This document shows, one piece after another, positions 11,970-24,719 of a stretch of DNA of 64,000 nt. The stretch lies in the NCBI GenBank assembly GCA_946406115.1, contig OX291542.1, positions 25,431,321-25,495,320 on the forward strand, in the 5' to 3' direction. This stretch comes from Apoda limacodes (Eukaryota > Arthropoda > Insecta > Lepidoptera > Limacodidae). Position numbers and translations under genes: made by a program. Below the pieces are notes generated by a model that did not search any database, was not told the DNA's origin, and worked only from the letters and a program-made list of their open reading frames with translations. The first letter of the stretch is position 1. Each line of letters begins with the position of its first letter.

Positions 11970-12036
11970 ACAAATACGCGTAGCGTCGAATTTCGAACCC
12001 TGAGCAACGCTTATCTTATCAATGAGCTACGCTAGT
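11970..12036 (-). repeat. tRNA-derived SINE head (pol III A and B boxes)
   Basis: The minus strand contains 'tagctcattgataag' (A-box-like) and 'gggttcgaaattc' (B-box-like) about 32 nt apart. 'agcgt'/'acgct' segments on either side could pair as a short acceptor stem. It is too short and too degenerate for a functional tRNA. A tRNA-derived SINE fragment is most likely. Confidence 0.5.
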
Positions 12037-12039
12037 GTA

Positions 12040-13080
12040 TGACATCATGCTCAAAATTATAATACCTAATTCAAATTACGTCGCGCGTTGTCTATGCCAA
12101 AATTTCTCGTACGTTTTATTTTATTCAAGTTTTTAGTTGCTAGTTTACTTATATTACTTAATTTTTTACATAGCTAAACTTTCTTAGACCAGTCAATACA
12201 CCAACTTAGGTTTACTTTAGAGAAGAAAGAGAGATACGGAGATTGAGAGAAGAAGAGAGAGACAGGTGATAGCACAAAATAGACGTAATTGGTAAGTAAT
12301 AGAATGGAATGATACATATCATTATATGAACAGGTCTGGTTATAGGTAACATAAATACACATACCTACCTCGATAAGAATCAAATGGTTGGCCCTCATTT
12401 TACGCGCTGTACACATTGCTAACGAATCGATATTGTCAAAAACATTATCTATACCAACATACTTACGCATAGGTATTCAAATTGGTTCTAGTAAAACATA
12501 AGGGACTCTTGTTAAAGTCCGAGGAGTCTTGCTACAAGATTGAATATAGACTTGATTAACCAATTTTAAACTGTAAAACAGGATCCATAGTTTATATTGC
12601 CTTGTATTTTTTTACGATTCCACTTGAGTTTGTGTGAGTTCATAGAATTTGCAACATATTTTGCCATAATATTGAAAATGAAATAAATGTTATTTTACGA
12701 AACTATTTTTTATAATTAGGTACTAAATAAAAATGGGCTCGCCATTTTAGGTTTTGCGACCAAATCAGTAGCAGAAAGCGGCAATTTGCTATTTTTCAGT
12801 ATTTAGCACTGTAACAACATCTATTAATGAGTCCCTACGAGTGCAGTCTTTAACCTTAACTTCGAAAACCGTTTACAACAAAAGTGTAATTGTTTCGCTT
12901 AAGGTGCGTTTTGTTGACTGCTTCAATACGTTTAATGTCATAATCCTGCCAAGTTAAAAAGACATAAATTCTGTATAACACAGTACAAATCTTGGTTAAT
13001 TCTCTTTGGTAGGATTACCGTATTATGTACATTATGTCAGTCAACAAAACGCCACTATTATTTGTTGTTAAACTTTAGAA
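12040..13080. other. Non-coding stretch
   Basis: AT-rich sequence with a purine-rich GAGA tract near 12225-12265. No gene or named repeat was recognised. Confidence 0.5.
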
Positions 13081-13289
13081 CTCACACACACTATGATCAC
13101 TACAAGATTGACATTCCCGATTCGACTCTCGTGTTGTGTGATCGTGTTCTAGAGCGTCAAGTGCTCTCATTGTGCTCCGTGGTATGGTGATTTAGCTGGT
13201 GCGCATTCCTGTGTGGTGTTTTGCCTCAGTTCTGACTACCTCGTATCGTTGTTTGGATTATCGCCCGCGATACTTGGAAAATTGGCCTG

Positions 13290-14276
13290 AGCGTTTTGCC
13301 GCCCTCCGTAGGGTACCATAAAATTAAAAATGGTTGCACAACCGCGCGCGAAAAACCGGCTATTTTAACGCCAACGGTCTCCGCAACCAAAGAGAGGAAC
13401 TGTCGGAATTCCTCTCGTCCTATAAACCGAACGCTCCTCAAGCCGCTGTCCGCACCCCTTCGGTTGCGAACTATCGCACCGTCCGTAATGATAGAACTGC
13501 CTGCCGTCTCGGGGGTACTCTCATCTATTACAGACGCTCCCTGAATTGCTCCCCTATCGATCCTTCGCCACTTACGAATTAAGAAGCATCCGTCTGCCGC
13601 TTAGCGATGACCGGCCATCAGCCGATCATCATTGCATCGGTTTGTCTCTCTTCCTTAAAAGACTTGCTGGAGAACGACTTTCAGTCGTTCTTAAATTTAG
13701 GCGACGCCGTCATTCTTGAAGGGAACCTAAATTGCACCGTCGTTGGAACTCTTCATTAACTTCACGGAGAGGCAGAATCCTCGACCAATTAGTTGAAAGA
13801 CTAAACTTTGACATCATCGCTCCCATGACGCCCACTTTCTTTCCCCATAATACTCGCAACAACCGTGACGTGCGACATAGCACTTCTAAAGAATGTAAGT
13901 CTAAGCTTTCGCTCTATAGAGGTGCTTGACGAACTTGACTTGAACCAACGCCCTGTCCTCCTCCGATAAGGTTCCCCTTCGGACACTTCTTCCGACACTA
14001 ACTAGAACCGTGACGGACTGGGATAAATTCGGGCAATTACTCGAAAACCCCAGCTCGCCACACCTAGATCGCGTTCCCGATATAATCTCTTCCGCGACCG
14101 ACTTAAACGTAGCTATTGACTCACTCACTAGCCACCTGACCGCCACCGTTGGCGAGTGCTCAAGACAAGTGCCGATTGGTGATTACCACCACCTAATCCT
14201 GCCTCAACACATCAGGTCGCTAATGACTGAGCGTAACATAGCCCGCCACAGACGCGATCGCGCTCCCACTTCTTGA
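13290..14276 (+). pseudogene. Jockey-clade LINE endonuclease region, decayed
   Basis: Plus-strand frames encode in order FNANGLRNQREELSEFL, LGGTLIYYRRSLNCSP, MTGHQPIIIASV, RRGRILDQLVERLNFDII, IAPMTPTFFPHNTR, IEVLDELD and VTDWDKFGQLLENPSS. This is the apurinic-type endonuclease of a jockey-clade LINE (order N-A-N-G, GG-A-YYRRSL, TPT--P) plus the linker after it. Multiple stops and frameshifts are present. The reverse transcriptase is absent: the sequence switches abruptly at 14277 to unrelated minus-strand coding material. Confidence 0.8.
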
Positions 14277-14461
14277 GCCAGTATATCAATTTGACGTTGC
14301 AGATTTTGAAAAGCCTCGATAACAAAACTTTTAAAAATGGAAAACTTTGTGTCAACCATGGAAGTGGTGTTAGTGTCATCACTTACTGATGAACTTTTCT
14401 TAACCAATATTTTAGCTTTGGAACTCATCCATTTTCTTGTGAAATAACTGTGACATGCCAA
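14277..14461 (-). pseudogene. Possible LINE ORF1 N-terminus fragment
   Basis: The minus-strand ORF starts at an ATG (14461) with MACHSYFTRKWMSSKAKIL. It continues with a Ser/Thr-rich linker and a coiled-coil-like FKSFVIEAFQNLQRQID. This layout is common in ORF1 proteins of insect LINEs. The frame continues into the antisense of the neighbouring LINE, so only about 62 codons are its own. Confidence 0.35.
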
Positions 14462-14577
14462 ACATTGATTGTTTAATGGCCTTCATTTTATATTGAAAGT
14501 AAGCTTTGTTGTTTAATTTTGTCCTAGTGCTTATAGAAAGGAAATAAATACTGCTGGCAGGTAAATATTATCACTGT

Positions 14578-14825
14578 GTATAATACAAGGGCGGATCCAA
14601 AACAAAAGTTTGGGGGGGGGGGGCGATCATAAGCGCTGAAGGTATTTTTTGAACTTTGAATCTGCAAACTTAGTTACCCAATCGACCCAGCTCGTGCATT
14701 TTTTGAATAGTTAAATATAAAACCCCAAGTAACCCAATAGACCCAGTTCGTGCATTTATTACGTTTATTCCATTTATTGCCGTCCTTAGAGGCCCCCCCG
14801 CTGGATCCACACCTGGTATAATATA
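14578..14825. mobile_element. Short TIR element (hAT-like MITE?)
   Basis: Left end 'tataatacaagggcggatcc' and right end 'ggatccacacctggtataat' are imperfect inverted repeats ('GGATCC' and 'TATAATAC' shared). A run of about 12 G follows the left end and a run of C precedes the right end. It is about 250 bp and has no ORF of its own. The 'agggcggatcca' end resembles hAT-like MITEs of insects. Confidence 0.55.
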
Positions 14826-14829
14826 ACAT

Positions 14830-15475
14830 TATGTAGGTGTTAATTATCTCAATATATATATATTTTAAAATTGTACACGCCGAGGAAGGTTTCAGAGAAA
14901 GAGTCGACTCGCGCAATAAGGGGAAACAACTTTAGTTCAGCATAAAAGGTACATTGCGTTAATCCAACTACCTACGAGAACCTCATTTGAGAACCTTCTA
15001 TTTTTAAAGTCGTCTCTTTTTAACAAAGCTTTAATATATGTAGTTTTACGATGGGCCATGTAAATTTTGGTTTTCTTATGTTCAACTATTTAGTTTGTCT
15101 ACGGAGAAAAAAAAACCCTGTTCGTACAACAGTTGGACATAAGTTAGACCATCGGGAAAACCCCAATTAGCAGCGCACAGCAGCACACCGATCATGAGGA
15201 AACTAACTTGTCACACCGAGAGTGACGAGAGCATCGCTGCTGGTAAAAGGTGGTAAAAGTGACTTGTCACAACGGTGTGATATACTGGTGTGACGCCGAG
15301 TCGGGCACGGTTTCTTTTATATTTTAATATCATTCGTTTTGATGATTCACGTGTTAAGTAATATTTCTCATTCTAGTGCGCCGTGTTACATGATGTTTGC
15401 CCTGATATTTTATTGCAATCTAATTAATCGACCATAAAACCATCTAATAAGTGCACTCTGCTCAGTGTAACTGTA
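14830..15475. other. Non-coding stretch
   Basis: No gene recognised. 'gtgacttgtcac'/'cttgtcacaccgag' and 'ggtaaaaggtggtaaaagtg' near 15205-15265 are short local repeats. Confidence 0.45.
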
Positions 15476-15479
15476 TCAG

Positions 15480-15545
15480 TTGCACGTACCCGACCCTTCA
15501 AAAATCTAATAACTTCTTTCTTGAAGAACCCCATACTGTGTTATT
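15480..15545 (-). repeat. Jockey-type LINE 3' fragment
   Basis: 'cccttcaaaaatctaataac' plus 'ttctttcttgaagaacccca' is the reverse complement of codons FFKKEVIRFLKG of the LINE at 43563-44168. Confidence 0.7.
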
Positions 15546-15594
15546 ATTATTATTATCTACGGTGTTACTCTGCATCTTGTAAATGGTTGATTAA

Positions 15595-15890
15595 TAAGGG
15601 GGTTGAACAGAAAAAACTTAGTCGCCGTCTTGGCGAGGCGGCCTTATTGAAGTTAGTGTGCTGTTAATAACTTTATCGTTTTCAAATCTTCATTTGATTT
15701 CCATTTTAGGGGGGTTGAGAAAAAATATGTAATCCGCTATCTTGGAGCGGCGGCCATATTGAAATTATAACCATATTGAGTATTGCACATTGAACTTGTC
15801 ACTGTATGAAAAATTTTAGCTCAATCGGATACCAACAAATGATCGAAAAATGGCTTGCCAATTTTGACGGACAATTTAAAAACATATGGA
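15595..15890. repeat. Interspersed repeat with internal ~105-bp duplication
   Basis: Two related units begin 'ggggttgaacagaaaaaact' (15600) and 'ggggttgagaaaaaatatgt' (15711). Each is followed by a 'cttggcgaggcggcc' or 'cttggagcggcggcc' motif. The downstream 'ctcaatcggatacca' and 'ttttgacggacaa' are familiar from dispersed lepidopteran repeats. No coding potential. Confidence 0.5.
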
Positions 15891-15905
15891 GACAGTGCAA
15901 GTAAA

Positions 15906-16045
15906 TAAAAGCTTTAAATAATTCAGAAAAATTTAGTTCTTACCGTATTAAAAATAAAAGCAATATTTTGATTTACGAGCCTACAGACGAACTTATGAAA
16001 TTTTGCGATAAAATTTTACCAGAAAAAGGTGTTACAGAAAGATAA
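15906..16045 (+). other. Short plus-strand frame convergent with HSP60
   Basis: An open frame of about 46 codons (contains IYEPTDELMKFCDKILPEKG, then TAA) ends about 100 bp from the HSP60 stop in tail-to-tail arrangement. The composition looks protein-like rather than repeat-like, but I see no Met, strong acceptor or family match. It may be a last exon, a relic or chance. Confidence 0.25.
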
Positions 16046-16141
16046 AAATAAATTGTAAATACAATGTATGGTAACAATATGTTTTTATTTTAAAATATTT
16101 TCTATTTAATAAGTACAGTCAATTAAAAGAAAAATATAATT

Positions 16142-17851
<1,710 letters not shown>

Positions 17852-18198
17852 TTAATATTGAAATAGGTAAGTTTTAATATAAATATAAAACGAAATAGTT
17901 GTAAACAATGATTGTTTCTAAGGCAAAAACTTTTTCCTTTGTCAAATCTGTCAATAGTCTCATGGAATCAAGAAGATTCAGTTAGATCTTTTTATTATTC
18001 TACAACATGACTTTCGTTTATTTAAAAAGCATATTATCTAATATGCACTGATCTACATCTACTTTTTACTTATTGATCGTATGTATAAAAATACACTATT
18101 GTAAAAAATAAGCCAAAATTATCTTGAAAATGCTAACCGGAACTAGCCAAGTTACAGTCTAAGTCAACTTGAATGAACCAAGGGACCGAGCTTTGCTC

Positions 18199-18470
18199 GT
18201 TTTTAGGGTTCCGTACCCAAAGGGTAAAAAACGGGACCCTATTACTAAGACTCCGCTGTCCATCCATCCGTCCGGCCGTCCGTCCGTCTGTGATCAGGCT
18301 GTATCTCATGAACCGTGATAGTTAGACAGTCGAAACTTTTTACAGTAGGAGCCTTCTTAAATTAATATTTAAGAAGGCTCCCATGCAACAAACAAGATTT
18401 TTTTGCCTTTTTTATAGATGTTGGTACGAAACCCTTCGTGCGCGAGTCCGCTTCACACTTGGCTGATTTT
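18199..18470 (+). repeat. Interspersed repeat Z, near-complete copy
   Basis: Starts 'ttttagggttccgtacccaa' and continues 'aaacgggaccctattactaa', a CCGTCCGTCC-type tract and 'tctcatgaaccgtgatag'. It ends 'cttcgtgcgcgagtccg' and 'cacttggctgatttt'. Other copies: 36947-37150, 42937-43220 and 53965-54291 (minus). It is a ~280-bp non-coding family common in moth genomes. Confidence 0.75.
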
Positions 18471-18624
18471 GTTTTTAACAACGCCATCTATCATCAACTA
18501 GCTCTAGTGTTGCTGTGTCGGTAAAAATAATATTATTACTATTCGCCAATAGGTGTCAGGAGAGTCATATTTTTCAGTTTATCATTGCCTGAAAACACGG
18601 GTAAAACGACGTTTGTCTAAAAAT

Positions 18625-18745
18625 TAAACCTAGCGAGATCGATTTATCGCCCCCGAATACTAAATTTCATGAAAATCGTTGGAGCCATTTCCGAGATTCA
18701 GATTATATATCTATATTAAGTATATACATATACACAAGGATTGCT
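18625..18745 (-). repeat. Interspersed repeat W
   Basis: 'gatcgatttatcgcccccga', 'atttcatgaaaatcgttgga' and 'catttccgagattcaga' are the reverse complement of 40495-40625, ending in an AT-rich 'gtatatacatatacacaagg' tail. A tail fragment, 'gagcaattcttgtatatatg', recurs at 19013-19045. Confidence 0.6.
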
Positions 18746-19049
18746 CTTTTTTATTGTAAAATTTTTTTTTGTATTTTGGACGATTTGTACCACTGTGGCA
18801 CTAATTGTTCTCCCTACTAGAAGTATAGCAATAACGGTCCATTTTATCAAATACTTTCCAAAAATCCAAATGCAATACTGGTTTTCGTCATTACGTCGTT
18901 GGATCCCTGAAGAACCACCATACTGGTACAAATCACCCAATATTATGTGTCACTGTCTCCCGGTCTAAGACTAATAATGATGGTCATTTATATGTATAAT
19001 ACCTCATTAAACGAGCAATTCTTGTATATATGTATATACTTAATCCCGG

Positions 19050-20435
19050 TCAATAGGCATCTCCCATTGCGCGACACTTTGCAAAATTCAATTCGATTTT
19101 TTAGAAGTGTCGCACTACACTTAACCACGACTTTGTGCATCTAGCCTAGGCATGTAGTGCTATTACCTATACTCTGCTATTGGCGGCAGGCCCGTTGGTG
19201 AATGTGTGGTGTAAGTGTACAGTGTGTTTATTAGTAGTACCCGTGAATGTTCGAGGTCAGGGGACAATGGAAAATTGACTCAACTCAGTGTACTGGTACT
19301 GTTTATTTAACAAGGAACGCCAAATTCTAAGCACGCTTAACCCTCCCTCCGCAGCGATATGTCATGGTTTAGGGGAGTTTCGGAAGAAGTCACAAAGGAC
19401 AGTCACTCGCGAATATTTGAGGTCAGGGGCCAAGGGCAAAGTAAGGCAACCCAATTTACTGTGCTTAGGACGCCAAACAAAAAGTGACCCATCCGAACAC
19501 TGACCAAACCCGACGTTGTTTAACTTTAAATATCGTTTCCAATAAACAAATGTGTTACTGTTCTTCTAATAATACAGCTGCTCTCTATCATTAAAACTGT
19601 GTTATTGTACATAAATTGTAAATAAATTTGTTTTATTGGATTTAACCATAGAATACTTATGTCTACTTTTATGAAGGATTGGATATAAACAAATTGGCCT
19701 AAGGCAACATTATAAAGACAAACAGGATTAGACACAAATAAAACTAAGAGAAAAATAAGACAAATACTGAAGACGTAAATATTTGGACCTTAACAATATG
19801 GAATTTATTTATCAAGGAAAAACTACCGAAGACTTTATGTTGAAAATAAATATGAAGACAAATTATTACCTATGACTAGGCAGCATGGACTAAGACCTTA
19901 GCCTGTCCTCAGGGGCATAAAAAAAAAAAACACATCTTAAGTTGTCTAAACACCTAACTACTATGTTCCAAATTACGCCGAGTAATTATCGCCGTAAAGT
20001 TGAAAAATTAACCCGTTCTGGAACGAGCGTTTGACAGTTAATTTTCACGCTGACAGGAGTGATTTTCAACCTTTTCTATGGCAGTGTAAAGAATTCAACT
20101 TGACAGTTGGAAAATTACTCTACCCCGGGCGTCCCAAAACCACTTTTTTAACCTCCACGTTGCGATTTGGAACGCACCCGTAAACGTAGATTATATTCTC
20201 TTTGTTGTTTAGTTTTAATTTTTGTTGATTTTAGGTTATGTAAATAATTATTAAAAAAGTATTTAAGTTCTATTACTTAAATTATTTATTAGGAAATAAA
20301 ATAGTTGAATAATTTATTCGCTAGACTGACCAAGAAAAAGCGAACAGTAGGATGCATTTTTGTATTGTATTATTCAAAAGTAACAGTCGGTACTTTTTTA
20401 AAAGTTCAAAAAATATAAGTTATTATTATTAAATT
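19050..20435. other. Non-coding upstream region of the galactosyltransferase gene
   Basis: No gene recognised. A weak direct repeat ('gaggtcaggggacaatgg' near 19253 and 'gaggtcaggggccaaggg' near 19420) and a short block 'accaaacccgacgtt' suggest old repeats. The promoter of the downstream gene should lie in the right part, but no clear core motif is visible. Confidence 0.4.
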
Positions 20436-20439
20436 AAAA

Positions 20440-20602
20440 ATGTCCAAAAAAACATTGTTTGTCTTTACTTTTGCTATTATCACTTTGGTTTTTTGGATTT
20501 ACTGGACGTCAGAAACAGAACTTCATTCCACTATAACTATTTTGAGTGAAAATATTTTTTTGAATAGGGACTACCTGATGAAACCCGATGGAATATGTGA
20601 AG
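20440..20602 (+). CDS. Beta-1,3-galactosyltransferase-like (GT31), exon 1
   Basis: Start of a 354-residue type II Golgi membrane protein built from three exons (163 + 148 + 754 nt, all phases agree). This exon gives a short cytosolic MSKK, a hydrophobic anchor (residues 5-22, rich in Phe, Val, Ile and Trp) and the start of the lumenal stem. The donor is unusual: GAAG|GTTGGT. The splice GAA|CCA joins it to exon 2 so that CEEPPFLVILVTSY reads through. The GT31 family transfers galactose, GlcNAc or GalNAc in beta-1,3 linkage from UDP-sugars; the acceptor cannot be told from sequence. Confidence 0.85.
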
Positions 20603-21672
20603 GTTGGTAAATGTTTTTCTTGGTTTCCATTTGTCGATTTTATAATTAATTTGCATTATAATATTTAGCATGCAAATAACCATTTCATTTAACAGTTTTT
20701 TAGTTTTCAAAGTAAATTAATTTTAGTCATCATGAACTTAATGTAAACTATTATGCGAATTTCGGACTGGGCTATATAAAAGGCCTTAATGAGGGAAAGC
20801 TATGATTTTTATTGCCTGTAGTTTGCCTTTTTATTTATTTAAGCTTTTACTTTTAGTTACACAACAAATGTGATGAATTATCTAAAAATAACAAAGTCAT
20901 GCAAAAACTAAATGTATATTACAAGTGTACATCTGAAAAGTCAAGTTAGTATATCAGTAACTAAACATTCACTGCTAAATTTGGCCTCCTAAGATTTTAG
21001 ATAAGCAGGTAAGTCAGTTAAGTCCTGTGATTTCTTGTTCAGTTGCAAAGTCTAATGAAATGAAATATATCTTTATTTTACAGGCCCTATTAAAACTCTT
21101 TTAAATCATCAAATGTTATTCTTGCTTACCACTGGTTCAAAATGTTTAGTAATGAGAAAAGGCAAGATACTCTGGACTCCAATATATTTAAGTTACAATT
21201 TTGTGTTTTATAGCAAATTCATTTGAACATTATTTTTTATAAATATAAATTAGATTAAAATCTATGAAATTCATATTTATATAACCTCTTTACAAGTATT
21301 CATATATATTAATACTTTTTTTAAAGTAATGGTACCTAAGTAACCTGTAATTGAGCATTTGCAGTCCCATGGATGATGTTACTTGAATAAGCTAAAATCT
21401 TGTAGTATGTAGGTACAGCTGATGAATATTATTAGGACAAGCTAACAGATTTGTCCATACATTTCCTTCCATTGCCTGCCAGTTTTTAGGCAACATTTGA
21501 AATACCTACCTCAATATTTCACTCACCTAGTCAATTCAAAGAAGTGAAGATATCAGTAATACAGAAAATAATTAGCTCTGTACTTATTCCTCACACAGCT
21601 GCATTCAGTTAAGCTAAGAGAAATTAACCTTTACATAAATTATATATTACAACTTAGTATTATGTTTTCCAG

Positions 21673-21820
21673 AACCACCTTTTCTAGTAATTCTTGTTAC
21701 GTCATATGCCGGTCATGTTGAACTTAGAAGTGCCCACAGACGGGGTATGAGTTCTGATCACTTGAGATCCATGAATGCAAAAAGAATATTTTTACTGGCA
21801 AGAATACCTTTAAACGAGAA
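21673..21820 (+). CDS. Beta-1,3-galactosyltransferase-like (GT31), exon 2
   Basis: Acceptor TTTTCCAG|AA, donor GAA|GTAAGT. It encodes the first conserved strand PPFLVILVTSY and the segment ELRSAHRRGMSSDHLRSMN, followed by RIFLLARIPLNEK. In most GT31 enzymes the second block reads R--IR-TW; here the Trp is missing and the motif is altered. This is a divergent branch rather than a textbook beta3GalT. Confidence 0.85.
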
Positions 21821-22109
21821 GTAAGTAAAATATATTTTAAATAATCTGGTTTCAAACCTCCCTGTCAGCTGTTGGTCAGCTGCAGTCCTGCTGACAACCA
21901 TTATCCTCCATGCAATTTAAATGGTTTAGTTTGATGTTAAATAATTGGGCTTTAACTTTTTCGGGTTGTGTCAAATAATGGCACTCTTAGGTAAATAAAC
22001 CTTGGTTTAATAGGAATTATTGTTTGAAATTTAACTACCATAGCAAAACCAGGCTAAAATCCGGATATAGCCATGGTCAATAGTATACTCTGATATCAGC
22101 AGCCACCTT

Positions 22110-22262
22110 TTTTTTATATTATTTTATACCTAAGTTGGCAAACAAGCTTGCCATCTGCCTGATGGATGATGGACCCTATGGACGTTTGCAACACCATCAC
22201 ACGTTACAAGCCCTTTAAAAATGTAATAACTTCTTTCTTGAACCCAGTACCCCATACTGTAG
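22110..22262 (-). repeat. Jockey-type LINE 3' end, first half
   Basis: 'ttggcaaacaagcttgcc', 'gcctgatggatgatgg' and 'atgtaataacttctttcttg' match the 3' end of the LINE at 43563-44168 in reverse. The match breaks at about 22263 and resumes at 22447. Confidence 0.75.
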
Positions 22263-22446
22263 TCCTTAAAAGTTAAAGAGTAACTATCGAGTTTCTTGCC
22301 GGATTCTTCTCGGTAGAAATCAACAACATTGTGAACCGGAGGGAAGGTGGGAGGGTTCAAAAAATAATATTTTATAACTTTGACGATTCAAAAGTGATTG
22401 TAAAATCCTTATTTGAATAAACCATTTTGACTTTGACTTTGACTTA
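22263..22446 (+). mobile_element. CR1-like LINE tail inserted in a LINE remnant
   Basis: 'gagtttcttgccggattctt' opens a 3' UTR like that at 5600-5700. It ends in 'aaaccattttgactttgact' and a (TTTGACTT) tail. The piece separates two collinear halves of a minus-strand jockey LINE tail, so it inserted later. It lies in intron 2 of the galactosyltransferase gene. Confidence 0.65.
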
Positions 22447-22535
22447 GAGAAAACCTTGGCAAGGAGCCATTCCACAACCTAAGCGTTGGAGGAGGAAGTT
22501 TCTCTGAAACTGGACTTTACGCTTTTTGCTTACAA
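22447..22535 (-). repeat. Jockey-type LINE fragment, second half
   Basis: 'aaccttggcaaggagcc', 'ttccacaacctaagcg' and 'gaggaagtttctctgaaact' are the reverse complement of the LINE region coding for RNFLPRTLKLWNELPAKVF. Confidence 0.7.
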
Positions 22536-22584
22536 ATATCGAAATGGTTTCATCACAAGATATTTTAAGGATCTTTCGTTTTAG

Positions 22585-23338
22585 GTACATTACACAAGAA
22601 GCTGTTGTTGATGAAAGCAATAAATTTGGTGACATTCTTCAAGGAAAGTTTATAGAAAACTATAAGAATCTGACACTCAAACATCTGATGGGTTTACAAT
22701 GGGCTGCCAGAGAATGTGCTACAGCAAAATTTATACTCAAAGTGGATGATGACACAGTCTATAGCTTAGAAAGAACTTATGAATTATTACAGAGGTTACA
22801 GAATATAAAAAGAGATACATTTTTGATGGGATACATGCTCAATAACACAAAACCTAGAAGAATTAAACAGAATAAATGGTATGTCACTCAAGACGAATAT
22901 TCTAGGAATGAATACCCTTCATATTTGTCTGGTTGGTATTACATTACAACTCCAACTGTAGCTGCTAGATTGTGTGAAGAATCCATCCATCATCCACACT
23001 TTTGGATTGATGACATTCTGATAACTGGAATACTTTCTGAAGCGCTTAATATTAAACTTAGAAATCTGCCTGATAATTACTGGTTAGAGTATTATGAATT
23101 ACTAGAATGCTGCTTAAAAGACATGATTAAAAAAAATATTTTGTGCGAATACTCAGTGGGACCGAATGGAGGCCGTAATAATTTAATTGTAGAATTTAAT
23201 GAAGGCATCAGGCAATGTCAAAGTTGGGGGAATTGTACAAGTAGAACTGTAGATAAGCCACTTAGTAAAGTATGTGTAGCTTTTAGAGATAGAAGTATTT
23301 TTAGTAGTGGAAAAGCTGAAGTAATTATCGTTAAGTAG
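22585..23338 (+). CDS. Beta-1,3-galactosyltransferase-like (GT31), exon 3 (catalytic)
   Basis: Acceptor CGTTTTAG|G completes Lys104. Family motifs in order: ESNKFGDILQG (114-124), YKNLTLKHLMGLQW (130-143), and ILKVDDDTVY with the metal and UDP-binding Asp triplet (158-160). YPSYLSGWYYI (214-224) and the acidic WIDDILITGI block (244-253) follow. The catalytic core therefore appears complete. A Cys-rich C-terminal tail (about residues 270-335) follows. The stop is at 23336-23338; candidate AATAAA signals lie at 23602 and 24095. LINE remnants end only ~50 bp before this exon's acceptor. Confidence 0.9.
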
Positions 23339-24083
23339 CATTAGATGGATCCCTAGTTATGGAGATTTGTTTCCACAAAGTAACTGGATGTGACTTTTCC
23401 AGATAGAGCCATGGCAAGCAAAACAATGTTAGGCTACGAGAATAAAAGCAACAAGTAGTTAGGTTATATCTTAAACAGTACTTGGTCCAACCCAGCAATC
23501 AAGCATCAAGTGCCACAGTGAAACTATACCAATGTCAATTTTATTTAAACAATTATAAATTAATTACGTAAAATAATTTATTTTATGACATTTTTTTTTG
23601 TAATAAATGTTAATTTTTAAGTTTTTATACTACTATAAAGTAACTTTATTTCAATTATCTGTAAATACACTATTTATTTAAATATTAGTTTAGATAGGTA
23701 TTTTTTTGTGTAGCAGTTGGTGACTTAGATTTGAGATATAATGTTGTAAGTACTAATCGTGATACTTTTAATTTTATAACAACTAGGTAGAAAAATATTT
23801 GTTCAGGGTAACTTTAACTGGATTCATGGCTATCGGTACATGGTATAATTGGTAGAAATTCCTACAAATAACATTTGCAGAAAAAGTACCAAGGGCCTAT
23901 TGAAAGGAAGTCCTACAATTAGCCCAGCTTAGCCAAGATGCCAGAATAATATGAACAAAATAATCCACATTCGTCATAAAATTGTATAACAATATTTTTC
24001 ACAAAAAAAATTTCCAAGTTACAACAAAATGTGATAAAAAATGTAAATGTATTTTTGTCATTTATATAGGTATAAAAATTATG

Positions 24084-24137
24084 GATTTTACTTTAATAAA
24101 CTCATATAAACCTGTATGTGTTTATTAAAGTAAAATC
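24084..24137. repeat. Perfect 18-bp inverted repeat (foldback)
   Basis: Arms 'gattttactttaataaac' (24084-24101) and 'gtttattaaagtaaaatc' (24120-24137) are exact reverse complements around an 18-nt loop. Each arm carries AATAAA in its own orientation. It lies about 750 bp past the galactosyltransferase stop. Confidence 0.85.
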
Positions 24138-24413
24138 AATGATGAAATTATAATGAAGTATTAAAAAATTTAAAAACTAATAAATTAATTATATGTACTT
24201 AAAAGGTCATCCCTGTGTTTTGCTTATGTATTTCTGTGCTGTGATATTTTTTATATATCTTTTACCTACAACACATTCAAATAAAGATAAATATAAAATT
24301 TTGATTTTTTAACTTTAAGTAATTATTTTTATCCATATCCGAGTGCTCACTATAATTTTAATTGTCTGCCTATCTGTAGTTGGTATTCGGATCTTACAAA
24401 TATTTTTTTGTAA

Positions 24414-24700
24414 CTAGCTTTTGCCAGCGTAGGATTCTTACGGCAACTCCTTGATTATATTAAAGAAGTTTGTAATGGCAAGCTATAGCTGCAGTTATGG
24501 TTCGTTCATGGAATTCGGTTATAGTTATTCCCGCAGGAACTTTTGATTTTTCTGGGATGAAAAATGTCCTTCCCCGGGCCTTAAATTATCTCCATACAAA
24601 ATTCCATCTAAATCAGTGCAGCGGTTCCCGATCCATCCAGTTGTTGAAGCGTGATTGAGTAACAAACAACCAAACTTTCGCATTTATAATATTAATGGGA
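24414..24700 (-). mobile_element. Helitron-like non-autonomous element
   Basis: Read on the minus strand it starts 'tcccattaatattataaatg', continues 'cgaaagtttggttg' and 'gttactcaatcacgc', and ends '...cgctggcaaaagctag' followed by T. A 5'-TC, CTAG-3' terminus and no terminal repeats are the Helitron signature. The family is related to 48555-48844. Confidence 0.7.
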
Positions 24701-24719
24701 TAGCTGGTAATTAATTAAT

